A stretch of 64,000 nt of DNA, from positions 322,501-386,500 of the forward strand of contig JAKOGI010000570.1 of the NCBI GenBank assembly GCA_029747015.1, written 5' to 3'. Below, one piece after another: positions 46,880 through 59,434 of the stretch; the first letter of the stretch is position 1; each line of letters starts with the position of its first letter. A model generated the notes under the pieces. It did not search any database. It was not told where the DNA came from and saw only the letters and a program-made list of their open reading frames with translations. The stretch is from Carnegiea gigantea. Lineage: Eukaryota > Streptophyta > Magnoliopsida > Caryophyllales > Cactaceae. The position numbers and the translations under genes are program-made.

Positions 46880-47640
46880 CCTCAAGTTGAGCATCAATTT
46901 CTTGATTATATGCAACAGCATTATAGGAAGCCAAAGGAAAAGTATGTTAATGAAATATCACATCCCAACTCACAAATATTTCTTGAGTTTCAAATCATAG
47001 AGTTTCCAAACTTTCTTCCCATAAGGATAGCCTATGAAAATACACTTCTAACTCCAAGAGGCAAACTTGTCCTTTGGTTTTGACCTTAGCAATGTAAAGC
47101 ATAAATTACCAACCTTATACTGGTTTTGAGTTTGCTTTGCATGAAAGCATACATTGCATGGATGAGCCTTATTATTTTCAAAACATCTACTAACACCTAC
47201 GTCTTTAGAAAGAAAAGAAAGAACTTGAGTTGATGGGTGCCCAAGTCAACTATGCCATAGGATATGAAAGTCCACTGCATTAGCTTGTAGCTTCACAATT
47301 GTTGTTTCGTTGAAACAGTAGACCTCCCTTGCAATCACCAAGTTCAATCAAGCTCCTTGAGATATGGTCCTGTATCACACAATGTTCATCAATAAATATC
47401 ACAATGCATTTTAATTCTCTAATTAGTAGGCAATTAAAACCAAATTACAATGAAAATTTGGAATATATAAGACTTTGCTCAATTGTATTTTCGAGCCCAA
47501 GCTTATTGTTCCTTACCAATTAGCCACTTGAAAAACTCCATTAAGTAATTCAAAGGGAATTGGTTCTTTCCACTTTGCTAAGAGAGTTTATATTTCCCAT
47601 CATGTGATAAGATGCCCCAGTATCTAAAATCTAAGTTTCC
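46880..47640 (-). pseudogene. Copia A right copy: protease, GAG-pre-integrase and integrase C-terminus, core deleted
   Basis: On the - strand the protease start (WILDTGASYHMMGNINSL-like, complement of about 47635-47580), the ...FHCNLVLIAY region and the HPCNVCFHAKQTQ zinc motif (near 47150) are present. Immediately after AKQTQNQY the sequence jumps to the integrase C-terminal part (LRSKPKDKFA..CIFIGYPYGKK near 47080). About 0.55 kb corresponding to 1240-1795 of the left copy, including the whole integrase core, is missing. Confidence 0.75.
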
Positions 47641-48717
47641 TTACCTCACAATTTCTTATAGCCTAGTTTGGACAATTAATAAAGCCCAAGAACCTCTGTA
47701 CATGCTCAGACGTGAACACTAGAAGAGTTGCCTGCCCGATCTCTTCGTTGCTATTGTTCACATGTTGATCTGCAACTTTGGTTATTACAGCAGCATATGT
47801 TGTCTCTCGACCGGCATGACGTCCTTTGCCAGAATGTTCAAGCACCAAGGCCATGGCGTCAAATCCCTCTACCTTGGGCTCTCCGACCATGTGGGTACCC
47901 AATTAAATCATAATAGCTACCTTCTTCATTACCATAATTTTCACAGTGGGTATAGCTCCCCTTTTTCGTCAGGGTAGCCTTTGAACGTTCTCTAGGCAGT
48001 ACAGTAAAGGCAGCAACATTATCAGTTCTATCTTCTCTTCCAAGCATCATGCTTTTATGGTTCTCTTCCTGCATTACCATGTTAAAGATTCTATCCAGAG
48101 AAGGCTGTGGTGGCTCCTTATTTGCAAGCAGTCATCATTGAGGCTCGTCAAAAATTGGTGTGCCTTTTCCTCTTCATGCTTCTGGATGATCTTTTTTGCC
48201 ACACAACAATTACACCCAATGTATGTACAATAAGAAATTTTTTCATGATTCTCAAGTTCTACCCATAGTCTAATATTTTCGAGTAGAATTTTCCTCCTAG
48301 CTTGCAGTCTGCTATACTCGTCTTTAATAGGTGTATTTTTGGAGCATTAGCAATGGCATATCGTTTCTTTAATGTTCTCCACATGGCTTTCGCTATATCG
48401 GTGTAGGCAACACTGGTTCCCAGCTTTGGATTAATTATGTTTAGGATCCAAGACAATATCATTGAGTTCGCCAACATAACGATCTTGAACCTCCTAGGTA
48501 TTTTTCTCCTTTATTGCGGGTTTTGTCAATGTTCCCTCGATAAATCCAAACTTGTTCTTAGCCTTTAGTGTTGTATTTTGGCCTTCTCCCAAAGATTGTA
48601 ATTTTTACCATTGAAGATGACAATTGTAATTAGGACCATGAGTCCCTCTAAGGGGTGCAAGTAGCAAGGTGATTGAGGCTCGAAGACGAACTTCTTTGGT
48701 GGAGTTTTGTCACTCAT
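47641..48717 (-). pseudogene. Copia A right copy: gag
   Basis: The ATG is the complement of 48715-48717 (MSDKTPPKKFVFEP). The frame then gives ITIVIFNGKNYNLWEKAKIQ, the typical copia gag start, and after stops SWILNIINPKLGTSVAY and LKKRYAIANAPKIHLLKTSI (48477-48259). The C-terminal part (EENHKSMMLGREDRTD, 48080-47859) and a tail with Q-Q-H-V-N-N-S-N follow. Multiple stops and frameshifts. It supplies the N-terminal gag missing from the left copy. Confidence 0.78.
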
Positions 48718-48749
48718 GGCTCCAGGTTATGTTTAGCTTTGATGTTCTT

Positions 48750-48761
48750 GCTCTCATACCA
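48750..48761 (-). other. Copia A primer-binding site
   Basis: The complement reads TGGTATGAGAGC, one mismatch from the tRNA-Met-type site, directly next to the LTR end. Confidence 0.85.
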
Positions 48762-49245
<484 letters not shown>

Positions 49246-49318
49246 ATAGAAGTCAGTTTAAAACCCAGTTCATGCCCTCCGTAGTTTGCATGCAAACAAA
49301 TCTGACTCCATTCACTCT
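49246..49318. other. Short spacer and left target duplication of the SIRE-type element
   Basis: 73 bp between the copia A LTR and the SIRE-type LTR; the last five bases are ACTCT (49314-49318), duplicated at 59430-59434. Confidence 0.8.
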
Positions 49319-50568
49319 TGTTAACCCAATTAATGTGTAAGGTTTTGATGATAACAATCCAAATGTACTAGTCAATATGTTGTGCTTGAATTGTGTGTTG
49401 AGATAGGATCCGAAAAATACTTAGAGCAGTTCGAGGGCGCGTGAAGCATCAAAGTCGACACATATGCAAGGAGTCGAACTGATAACAAGAGTTTTAGGCT
49501 TAGTATTGGTTTCATTTTTAGATTCTTATTAATATGCTAATTAGAAGGTTCTTAACTTAGTGTTTGCTTTGAAAGATTTTTTAAGTACAGAACAGTTCTG
49601 CGAAGTCAGGTCTGCAGTGTTTTGACGTCAAAGGCAAAAACGAGTTTCAAGATTTTAAAATGATTTTTTTGACTGTCGAATTCCTTAAAATAATGAGGAT
49701 AAATTTTTCCTATGTCAGTTGAGTCTAAAAAGATTTCTTCCTTTAAAGAAAATATTAAGAGATTTTAGTAGTAGAGTCTCAAAAGGTTTCTTTCCTTAAA
49801 AAATAATATTGAAAGATTTTTAAAAGATTTTATTATATCCTTTAAGGGAAGAATATCAAGTGGAAAAATTGTTAAGGGCTTGGCTGCTAAATTGTTGAGT
49901 GGGAGTGGAATTCTCTTTTCCCTACCCTTGCGGCACATGCACCATGCTTATTTAAGCTGCCTCTCCCCTTAAGGTTTTCTCAAAGTTTTCCAAGGGTTAA
50001 AAAGTGTCTTTGTGAGTCTGAATCTTTTGTGAGAAAATGTTCAAAGTGAGTGCTAAATCGAGTCTTCAACATTGGCATAATAGGGATTGTATAGTACCTT
50101 ACATTCAGCTTATTAAGAAGCATTCAAGTAAGGTGTTTTTGTTTTTCTCTTTTCCATCCGTGAGATAAGACAGTGTCCAAGTTTTGGGAGACATTGAACG
50201 TGGTTATTGTAACGAGGGTCTCGGGGTAGACTAAGTTACATGGTGTTTATAATGAAGGTCTTGGGGTAGACCAAGTTACGTGTGTGATTGAGTCACGTAT
50301 GTTACAGTTGTAATGTGTTCAGCCCGTCTAGTGAAAGTGTGTTAAAATCCTACAGAAGTAAGTCGTAGTTTTTATACCTCAATTGGGCCAGAGGTGGTTT
50401 TCCACATAAAAATATTGTATCTCCTTTGTTATTTTTGCAATTAGCTTTGTTTCTGCTTCACTTCAAACATGCAGTCCAAACAGTTTTCACGAGTGTTCTG
50501 AAACAATAAAAAAAAGTTTATAGACACAATTCACCCCCTCTTGTGTCCTTGTGCGACTAAATCTGACA
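49319..50568 (+). repeat. SIRE-type 5' LTR
   Basis: TGTTAACCCAATTAATGTG to ...AAATCTGACA, 1250 bp, paralleling 58161-59429. A TATA-like tatttaagctgcc (49949-49961) precedes a likely transcript start. Confidence 0.93.
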
Positions 50569-50570
50569 AG

Positions 50571-50582
50571 TGGTATCAGAGC
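50571..50582 (+). other. SIRE-type primer-binding site
   Basis: TGGTATCAGAGC, two bases after the LTR, complementary to initiator tRNA-Met. Confidence 0.93.
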
Positions 50583-50621
50583 AGAGTTCTCAAACTTAAC
50601 ACCTTGAGAGATCCTGAAACG

Positions 50622-52130
50622 ATGAGTGCACCATAAGGAATTTTGGAGGGTCAATCTGTGACTCGACCACAATACTTCAATGGACAATATTACAATTAGT
50701 GGAAGAATCGTATGGAGAATTATATTCAAGCTGATGATTGTGAGCCATGGATGATCATTGAGAATGGTCCTTAATTACATTCCAACGAAGACCACGGAAG
50801 ATGGCAAGACCATTCGTAAGAAGTCAAATGAGTTCAACTCGGATGATTTCAAGAAGATGGAGAAAAGCGCTAGGGCCAAGAAGCTGTTGTACTTTGGCCT
50901 TAGACCAGACGAGTACACTCGTATCTCAGAGTGTGAGTCCACAAAAGAGATATGGAATGCCCTTCGCATAGCCTATAAAGGAACCAACCAGGTCAAATAG
51001 TCCAGGATCGAACTGTTAATGAGAAAATATGAGCTTTCGAAATGAGTGACAAAGAGACTGTGATGGATATGTACACTCGTTTTACCCATATCACCAATGA
51101 GCTAAAATCATTGGGAAAATCCTTTACCACCAAAGAATTGGTAAGGAAGATCCTAGGGTTTTTGCCTCAATCGTGAGAAAAGAAAGTTACAGCCATCCAG
51201 GAAGCAAAGAAGATGAACGAGATCTCCTTGGAAGAGCTCATTGGAAACCTTCAAACATACGAATTGAGCTAGGAGAGGCTCCCAGGTGAAGGAAGAGACA
51301 AGGAAAGACTGAGGCCTTGCTCTAAAGGTTGTGAAAAGTGATGATTCAAATCTGGATGAAGAAGAAATGGCCATGATAACCCGGAAACTCAAGAAATTCT
51401 TCAAGAAGGATGGAGGGAACCTCAAGAAGGGGAGTACCAGCAAGCCAAGGAGCAGCGATCGTGATTAGTTCTCTAATTGCTTCAAATGTGGAAAATAGGA
51501 TCACATCATGAAGAATTGCCCCATGCAGAAGAAAGAACAGTGGTCAAAATAGTTTCGAAATCGTGGAAAGAGATCGCAACAAAGCAGCTCCGCAAAGCGT
51601 TTCACTAAAGCTATGATGGCAGCCTGGGGTAAAACTTCAGAGGTAGAGGGCTCTCAAGAAGAAGAAGAAGCTACAGTGGCCCTCATGGCTAGAAGTGAGT
51701 CTGAATCGGATCTTGAATCGGTCGAAAGCTTGTCTCAACTCAAGAATAAGGTACGTCGTCTTAGCAAAGCTAAAGTTATGAAATTATTATTTACTATAAT
51801 GGATGAATGTAGGGCAATAACTTAGACTAGAATCCTTGGTGAGTGAAAACAACCAGCTGCTTGAAAAGGCTCATAAGGACGAATCTGACCTCGCTCAGAA
51901 CAGGCGCTGGAACAGTTCTATAGAAGCACTTGACTGGCTTAACACTCACCATAGCCGAAACAGAAAGGGACTAGGATGGGTGAACAAGCGTGTCACTAGG
52001 CCAGTAAACAAAAAATATGTTGGACTTCAAGAAAATATAATCTGTTTTCACTGTGAAAAAACTGGGCATTATCGTTGTGCTCGTCCTTTGAGAAAAAAGG
52101 GTCGTGGAGAGAAACTCATTGTATATTAAA
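50622..52130 (+). pseudogene. SIRE-type gag with two zinc knuckles, broken
   Basis: The ATG at 50622 begins MSAP and meets a stop at once; the frame resumes with PQYFNGQYYN-stop-WKNRM, a UBN2-type gag start. Open segments 50758-51000 (FGLRPDEYTRISECESTKEI) and 51050-51180 (DMYTRFTHITNELKSLGKSF) continue it. A first knuckle (NCFKCGK-stop-DHIMKNCP) lies near 51480, then an acidic Ser/Glu stretch (51650-51720). A second knuckle (CFHCEKTGHYRCARP, with Arg where Cys ends are not exact) is at about 52040-52085. The long C-terminal gag extension is typical of SIRE elements. Confidence 0.88.
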
Positions 52131-52234
52131 TAAATGTGGATTAGAAAAGATGAGTTAACATCCATGTCAAAGAAAATGGGACCGAAGTAGATCTGGGTTC
52201 CCAAGACTTACACTTAGCTATTCTGTAGGCTAAA

Positions 52235-53335
52235 GTGAGAGGAGGCAATCAACTATGGTTCTTGGATAGTGGTTACTCGAGGCACATGACGGAAGACAGA
52301 TCAAACTTTCTCTCACTTGCAACCTTTGATGGAAGGAGTGTAGCATTCGAAAACGGCAAATCTGAAAAAATTATCGGTGTAGGTAAGATAGGTAAATCAC
52401 TCTCTCACTCTATTGGTAATGTGCACTTGATTAGACGGTTTATAACATATTTGCTAAGTGCGTCTCAATTATGTGATAGAGGTAATCACGTTGGTTTCTT
52501 TTCGGATCAATACTTGACTACCAATATCAAATCTGGTAATGTTGTGTTGAGGGGGAAGCGACACAACAATGTGCATAAAGCATGTGTTCTTTCACTTCCC
52601 CAAAACCATTTAACTTGTTTAAGTGCTCTTGATGATGATGTGATACTTTGGCACAAGAGGCTAGGTCATGCAAATCTCTCTCTTTTAAATAAACTCATTT
52701 CTAAGGACCTAGTAGTCAGACTACCTTCCATTAAGTACAATGACGACAAGGTGTGCAATGCTTGTGCTGGAGGAAAATAAGTTAGGACTTCTTTCAAGTC
52801 AAAGAACTGTGTTAACACTTCCCGACCTCTTGAGCTACTACATGTTGATTTGTGTGGTCCTATAAGGATCCCAAGTAGAGGTGGGAAGCGGTATGTGTTT
52901 GTTATTGTGGATGATTACTATCGTTTCACTTGGACTCTATTTTTAGCATCGAAAGATGAATCATTTGAAAAGTTTCTTGTGCACCTTAAGAAAATTGAAA
53001 AGAGAGTAGGACACTCATTGGTAAGTCTTAGGTCTGACAATGGAAAAGAATTTGAAAACTCAAGCTTCATTGATTATTGTAATAAACATAGTGTTGATCA
53101 CAACTTTTCTGCCCCCAGAACACCCCAACGGAATGGGGTGGTAGAGCAGAAAAATCGTACTCTAGAGGACATGAATAGGACTATGCTTGTCGCCAATGGT
53201 CTTCCTAGGAACTTTTGAACAGAAGCGTTGAATACATCGTGTTATATTATTAATAGATGTATAATCAGACCCATACTGAACAAGACTCCTTATGAACTCT
53301 TCAAAGGACGAAAATCCAACATTAAGCACTTAAAT
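52235..53335 (+). pseudogene. SIRE-type protease and integrase
   Basis: LWFLDSGYSRHMTEDRSNFL (near 52255) is the retropepsin start with D-S-G intact. A GAG-pre-integrase block follows (LWHKRLGHANLSLLNKLIS, KVCNACAGGK), then a stop at 52780. The integrase core continues at 52810-53218: LLHVDLCGPIRIPSRGGK (first Asp), SLRSDNGKEFEN (second Asp) and TPQRNGVVEQKNRTL (Glu), so the triad is visible. A TGA at about 53218 and a later frame change break it. It would integrate the DNA copy. Confidence 0.9.
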
Positions 53336-53840
53336 GCTACGTGCATAATAATGAGAAGGAATCCTTGGAAAAGTTCGACCCTATAAGTGATGAAGTCATA
53401 TTCCTAAGGTACTCCTCACACAGTAAGGCATACAAAGTGTTTAACAAAAGAACCTTATATGTTGAGGAGAGTGTGCATGTACTGTTTGATGAAACTAACT
53501 CCTTGATTGAGTATGATGCACAGGAAGAAGAGTTCGAACTTGGTCTTGTGAGAAAAGGCTTCTCACTCACTCAAAGCTCTATGGTAGATAACAGTAAGGC
53601 TCCTGAAGGTGAACCAAGTCCTGGATCTGATAGTGTGGAAGGTGGGCAGGTAGCAAACTAGTTAGGGGGAAGTATTGCTGAACCTGATTTGGAACAGAAC
53701 CGGCCCACTCAACCCAATCCTTCCCGAACTGATGTGGGAACAGGCTCCAGAACAGATCCAGAATCTATTTCATCAAGTATCCAGGGGAGATTGAAAAACG
53801 TGTCCATTGATCCATTTATTGCATGACCCTAAAAGCACCA
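53336..53840 (+). pseudogene. SIRE-type integrase C-terminus and linker to RT
   Basis: Frame 53341-53661 reads FLRYSSHSKAYKVFNKRTLY, the conserved G-Y-S-x-x-S-K-A-Y-R-V-x-N motif downstream of copia integrase, then an acidic, Ser/Pro-rich linker to a stop at 53659. No other domain. Confidence 0.8.
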
Positions 53841-55473
53841 AAGTTTGCACCCCCTTGACCAGATTATGTCCGATATAAACACAAGGGTGCAAACCAGATC
53901 CAAACCCAAAAACTTTTATACCTTCTATGCCTTTTTATCTAACATTGAGTCAAAGAATGTTCATGAAACTCTTGCAGATTCTGACTGGTTTACTGCTATG
54001 CAAGAGAAGTTTCATCAGTTCGAAAGGAATGAGGTTTAGCACCTGGAACCACGGCCTAAGGACAGATCGATAATCGGTACCAAGTGGGTGTTCAAGAACA
54101 AATTGGATGAGTTTGGAACAATCACCTGAAAATAGGCCAGGCTGGTGGTTCAAGGTTATAACCAAGAAGAGGGGATCGATTATGAGGAAACATTTGCACC
54201 TGTTGCAAGGATCAAGGCTATCCGTATTTTGGTGGCTTTCGCAGCCCACATGGAGATCAAGCTATATTAAATGGATGTCAAGAGTGCATTCCTCAACGAA
54301 TACCTTAAGGAAGAGGTGTATGTAAGCCAACCCCCTAGTTTTGAAAATCATGATTTCCTGAACCATGTGTCTAAACTTGACAAGGCTCTTTATGGTTTAA
54401 AACACGCTCCTAGAGCTTGGTGTAAACGCTTGTCAAAATTTCTAATCGATAATGGTTTTCAAAGGGGTAAGGTTGATAATACCTTGTTTCTCAAATCAAA
54501 GGGGGAATATCTGTTGATTATTCAAGTATATGTCGATGACATTATATTTAGTGCAACCAACAGTGATTTATGCGATGAATTTTCAAAATTGATAAGGAGT
54601 GAGTTTGAGATGAGCATGATGGGCAAGCTTAATTTTTTCTTAGGCTTGCAAATCAAGCAAACTTTAAACGGAACTATGATACATCAACAAAAATATGTCA
54701 AGGAGTTAATTAAGTGGTTTGGAATAGAATCGGCTAAGCCCATAGACACACCCATCCCTCCTTCAACCAGGTTGGTTGTGGATTATTGGAGTTCATCAGT
54801 TGAGGAGAAATCCTATAGGGGCATGATAGGGTCACTTCTATACCTAACCGCCAGTAGACCCGACATTGTTTTCAGTGTTGGTTTGTGTGCTTGTTTTCAA
54901 TCAAATTCTAAAGAAACACATTTGAAAGCTGTAAAATGGATTCTGAGATATTTGATACACACCTCGGATTTAGCTTTATGGTATCCTTGAGGGTGCAATT
55001 TTGATCTCATTGGGTATGCAGATGCGAATTATGCTGGATTTTTGGTTGATGGAAAAAGCACCTCAGGTATGGCTCATTTTCTTGGACTATGTTTGGTCTC
55101 TTGGGCAACCAAGAAATAACACTCCATTGCCATGTTCACAGCGAAAGCTGAGTATGTAGCGGCTGCTTCTTGTTGTGCTCAATTGTTGTGGATAAGATAA
55201 CAACTCAAGAACTTTTCCATTGACATGGGATGCATTTCTATATTTTGTGATAACACAAGTGCAATTAACATTGCCAAAAACCCATGTCAACATAAAAAGA
55301 CTGAGCATATTGACATACGTCATCACTTTTTGAGAGACAATGTTGAAAAGGGCTTGATTTCCATGAATTTTTGTGCCACTGATAAACAAATTGCCGACAT
55401 CTTTACCAAGGCATTAAGTAGAAAACAGTTTGAGAGGAATACACTTGAATTGGGTATGATTAAAAGGATTTGA
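53841..55473 (+). pseudogene. SIRE-type reverse transcriptase and RNase H, nearly intact in parts
   Basis: RT begins near 53960 (ETLADSDWFTAMQEKFHQFE), with TKWVFKNKLDEFG and [20 protein letters not shown] after stops. A 239-codon open frame (54271-54990) contains [40 protein letters not shown] and the catalytic VYVDDIIF near 54528-54551, intact. RNase H follows: YADANYAGFLVDGKSTSG near 55015, VSWATKK-stop-HSIAMFTAKAEY, and IFCDNTSAINIAKNPCQHKK to IADIFTKALSRKQFE (55235-55440). Stops at about 54990, 55120 and 55198 inactivate it. Confidence 0.92.
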
Positions 55474-55980
55474 GCATGCTTGTTTAACCCCCAATGATTG
55501 ACTAGTTAAGGGTCTTTAGGCCAACTACATTGTTACAATGGAAGCATTCAATTTTTTGTGCTCTTACTAGCATATGTGTGGAATGTAACATGGTGACACT
55601 CGTTGAGGTCTAATGATATTGTCCTTGTGTCTTGAGACATCGAACTTTTAACGGTAAGAATAGGCTCTAGGAATGAACCTGACCACTGTTTGTATCATAT
55701 GCTGACCAAGTGGTGTTATAAAAGGAATGTTGGAAACCGAATTTTCTTTTCATTACACCTAACCTATAATTTATAGCCTACCTAATGTGTAATGATGTGC
55801 TGTATGCAAACATTCTCTCTCCATAACCCCCTTGATTTTCAGGCCACTCATGTCAAACATTAAATCCCTCAACTCCCTCTCTTCATAACCCATTCGTCCA
55901 TCTCTCTCTCTCAAAGAACCCGATTTTCTTCTCCTTCCTTAAACCCACTTAAATCCTAAATCCAAATCCTCCCAAATCCT
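55474..55980 (+). other. SIRE-type spacer between pol and the envelope-like region
   Basis: No coding sequence recognised; includes a CT-rich stretch (55858-55935). Confidence 0.6.
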
Positions 55981-55983
55981 CAA

Positions 55984-57730
55984 GATGGCAAGAACTCATG
56001 GCGGTCGAGAATCCTCCAAGTGTAAGACTTTTTACCCGAGATCACTATATGAGCAATTATCAAGGAAAAAGGGGAGGAAATTGGATGAGTACTGAGGGAG
56101 CATCACCGGCACCTCCATCGCCACAAGCGGTCACAATGGGTATGGAAAATACTCCCTCACCCTCTTTTTCAATTATTCCTTCTATTTTTAGGTTCTTGAA
56201 GAGTTTAGACTTGTAATCAGTGGGCTTGAATTCAAATAATGGGAGATAGTGGTATATGACCCAGTTGTGGCCGAGTCGAGAATAGGGGGACTTGAGGCTG
56301 AGTCAGTTGGGCAGTCTAAGGAATTTGATGTTGAGCATATTAGTAATGAATTTGTTGTTGAAGATGCTGAAGATAGTGATGTGGATGAACCAATTTCGAG
56401 GTTTAAAAGAACTGTCTAACCTAAGCCACAAACAATGATCAAACCGACCCTTAAACGCCAAAGAAAGACTACCACTTTATCCAAGGTACCTTTAGTTGCA
56501 CCCCTACCACGACCTTGAACTCGAAGTTTAGGTCCTCCCATTGTACTGCCCTTGTCAGAAGACAGAGCTGAAAGTCCTGTCATGAAAAAAAACCAGCCCT
56601 TAAATCTACCAAAACATCCACCAAAACACCCATCAAACCAGTTCCATCCAAGTAACCTGCCCCAAAACAGGCTGCCCCAGAACAAGTGTCAAAACTGGTT
56701 GAAGAATCTGATGAACTAAAGAAAAAGAAAGTTGGAAAGAACATGACACTTTCTAAGAGATATGAGCACTTCCTCCAGAAATCTGTGGTTCAGGGGAAAG
56801 TGGTTAAGGTGTCATACTTTCAGGAATAGGGGCAAGGGATGTTCTTAGAGAAGTTGGAAGCTTAGGGATGGTTGGACTTGTTCACAGATACTAAAAGAGG
56901 GTATTCGGTTCCAAACTTGGCTGAGTTCTATACGAACTGTGTTGTCACGAATGGAATGGTGACAAGCACTATTAACGGTCATGAAGTACGGTTTGATGCT
57001 GGGGAGCTAGGTGAGTTGCTTGGAGTGTCATCAGAAGGTTTTGATGTGTATGTACATGAGGACAAAAGCGTACTTAGTGATAAGCGATTGTTGGAATTGA
57101 CCCACGACTGGCCCAAAAGCCCCATCTGACTGTGTCCCGGTTTGTGAGAAAGGGAAAAATGATACTATTGCATTGATTGTTGTTTTGATTTGTGATTAAG
57201 AATATTGTTCCCCGAGGTCAGAGACGCAACCTTGCTGATCCCATGGACATGTATTGCACTAATTTATTGGATTAGGAGGAGCAAATTAACTTGCCTGTAA
57301 TCATGATTAGCCATATTGGGAGAATTGCTAACACGACCAAGGATCATGACATGGGGTATGGGTTCTTGTTGACTTCAATGTTGAAAAACTTGGGATTCCC
57401 ATGCAGAAGAGAGTAGGCTTTCAGATCAGTGATGAAATTGGGAACAATACCCTGATTGGGTGTAGCTTCACGGTAACAAAGGGCAGCAGTACAACTTCAG
57501 AACAGGGGCTCCAAACACCCCTTGGCCCTGTTCCCAGTAAAGCCTCCACATGTAGCGCTCTTATAATTGACACACTGGTACAGGACCAGATCACATTAAA
57601 GGGGGAGGTAGCTGAAGTAAAGTAGGCGCTTACAGAGGAAAAGGCTCTCAATGCAAAAAATCACGAGGATCTGTTGAATGCCCTTCTTGTCCTCACAGCT
57701 AAATTTCCTCCTCTACCTTCCTCTACCTGA
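55984..57730 (+). pseudogene. SIRE-type envelope-like ORF remnant
   Basis: It starts at an ATG near 55984 (MARTHGGRESSK). A Lys/Pro-rich part follows (56410-56720), then an open frame 56872-57129 with RGYSVPNLAEFYTNCVVTNG and LGELLGVSSEGFDVYVHE, which resembles the conserved domain found in the extra ORF of SIRE-type elements. A last frame 57401-57625 ends in a coiled-coil-like TLKGEVAEVK and a Pro/Ser tail. In known SIRE elements this ORF is called envelope-like; its function is unproven. Several frameshifts and stops. I saw no clear signal peptide or membrane segment. Confidence 0.7.
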
Positions 57731-58160
57731 CTCTATTTCTTCCCCTGTTTCCAACACTGTTTTTAAAACACGTGGTTACGTATGTGATTCGTAGTGGTTT
57801 GTGAATATTCCTGGATGGTTTTATGCTATGACTTTGCTTGTTACCTGTTTGTGCGTGATTTAGATCACCAATATCATTACTGTAAGTGTATTGCTGTTAT
57901 TTCCCGCATTACCGCTCTGATGGTGATTGCATCCACACTAGATTTCAACTTCTGGCCTCCTCATCCTTTTTGATGATGTCAAAAGGGGGAAGATGAGTAT
58001 AACCTCGGTTCGATTGGTTTGCCTAGTTCTACGTTGACCTGTTCACTCGTGCTTTCTCTCTTGTGTGGATTGAATAAACTATTTGGCACTAATGTATTTT
58101 GCCCTGTCATAAATCACGTCTAACGGTCATCTGGTTTGTCATCATCAAAAAGGGGGAAAT
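57731..58160 (+). other. SIRE-type 3' untranslated region with polypurine tract
   Basis: Noncoding, ending in aaaaagggggaaat (58147-58160) directly before the LTR. A similar caaaagggggaagatga occurs at 57979, possibly a secondary polypurine tract. Confidence 0.8.
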
Positions 58161-59429
58161 TGTTGATCCAATTAATGCGTAAGATTTTGATGATAACAAT
58201 CCAAATGTACTAGTCAATATGTTGTACTTGAATTGTATGTTGAGACAGGATTCGAAAAACACTTGGAGCAGCTCGAATGAGCGTGAAGCATCAAAGTCGA
58301 TACATGTGTAAGGAGTCCAGCTGATAACAAGAGTCTTAGGCTTAGTATTTGTTTTATTTTTAGATTCTTGTTAATATGCCAATTAGATGGTTCTTGACTT
58401 AGCGTTTGCTTTGAAAGGTTTTTAAGCACTTCAGAATACTACCTCAGAACAATTTTGAGAAGTCAGGTTTGCAGTGTTTTGACATTAAAGACAAAAACGA
58501 GTTTCAAGATTTTAAAATGATTTTTTTGACTGTCGAATCCCTTGAAATAATGAGGATAAATTTTTCCTGTATCAGTTGAGTTTAAAAGATTTCTTCCTTT
58601 AAAGAAGATATTGAGAGATTTTAGTAGTAGAGTCTAAAAAAGTTTCTTTTCTTAAAAAATAATATTGAAAGATTTTTAAAAGACTTTATCCTATCCTTTG
58701 AGAGAAGAATATCAAGTGGAGAGATTGTTAGGGGCTTGGCTGCTAAGTTGTTGAGTGGGAGTGAAATTCTCTTTTTCCTACTCTTGAGGCACATGCACCA
58801 TGCTTATTTAAGCTGCCTCTCCCCTCAAGGTTTTCTCAAGGTTTTCCAAGGGTTAAAAAATGTCTTTGTGAGTCTGAATCTTCTGTGAGAAAACCTTCAA
58901 AGCGAGTACTAAATCGAGTCTTCAACATTTGCATAATAGGGACTGTGTAGTACCTTACATCCAACTTGTTGAGAAGCATTCAAGTAAGGTGTTTTTCTTT
59001 TTCTCTTTTCCATTAGTGAGATAAGAGAGTGTCCAAGTCTTGGGAGACATTGGACGTGATTGTTGTAACAAGGGTCTCGGGGTAGACTAAGTTATGTGAT
59101 GTTTGTAACGAAGGTCTTGGGGTAGACCAAGTTATGTGTGTGACTGAGTCACGTACGTGTATTATAGTTGTAACGTGTTCGCCCTGTCTAGTGAAAGTGC
59201 GTTGAAATCCTACAGAGGTAGGTCGTGGTTTTTACATCTCAATTGGGCCAGAGGTGGTTTTCCACGTAAAAATATTATGTCTCCTTTATTATTTCCGCAA
59301 TTAGCTTTGTTTCTGCTTCACTCCAAAAACACAGTCCAAACAGTTTTCACGAGTGTTCTGAAACAATAGAAAAAAGTTTATAGACACAATTCACCCCCCT
59401 CTTGTGTCCTTGTGCGATTAAATCTAACA
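58161..59429 (+). repeat. SIRE-type 3' LTR
   Basis: TGTTGATCCAATTAATGCG to ...AAATCTAACA, 1269 bp, matched along its length to 49319-50568; followed by the duplicated ACTCT. Confidence 0.93.
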
Positions 59430-59434
59430 ACTCT

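Larger units (their letters stand above)
49319..59429 (+). mobile_element. SIRE/Maximus-type Ty1/copia element, full length, 10.1 kb
   Basis: 5' LTR 49319-50568 and 3' LTR 58161-59429, primer site TGGTATCAGAGC (50571-50582), polypurine tract (58147-58160) and a perfect ACTCT target duplication define it. Interior order is gag, protease, integrase, RT, RNase H and then an extra 2-kb envelope-like region, the plan of the SIRE lineage. The two LTRs are similar but show scattered differences, and the coding frames carry stops, so it is an inactive but structurally complete copy. Confidence 0.95.
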
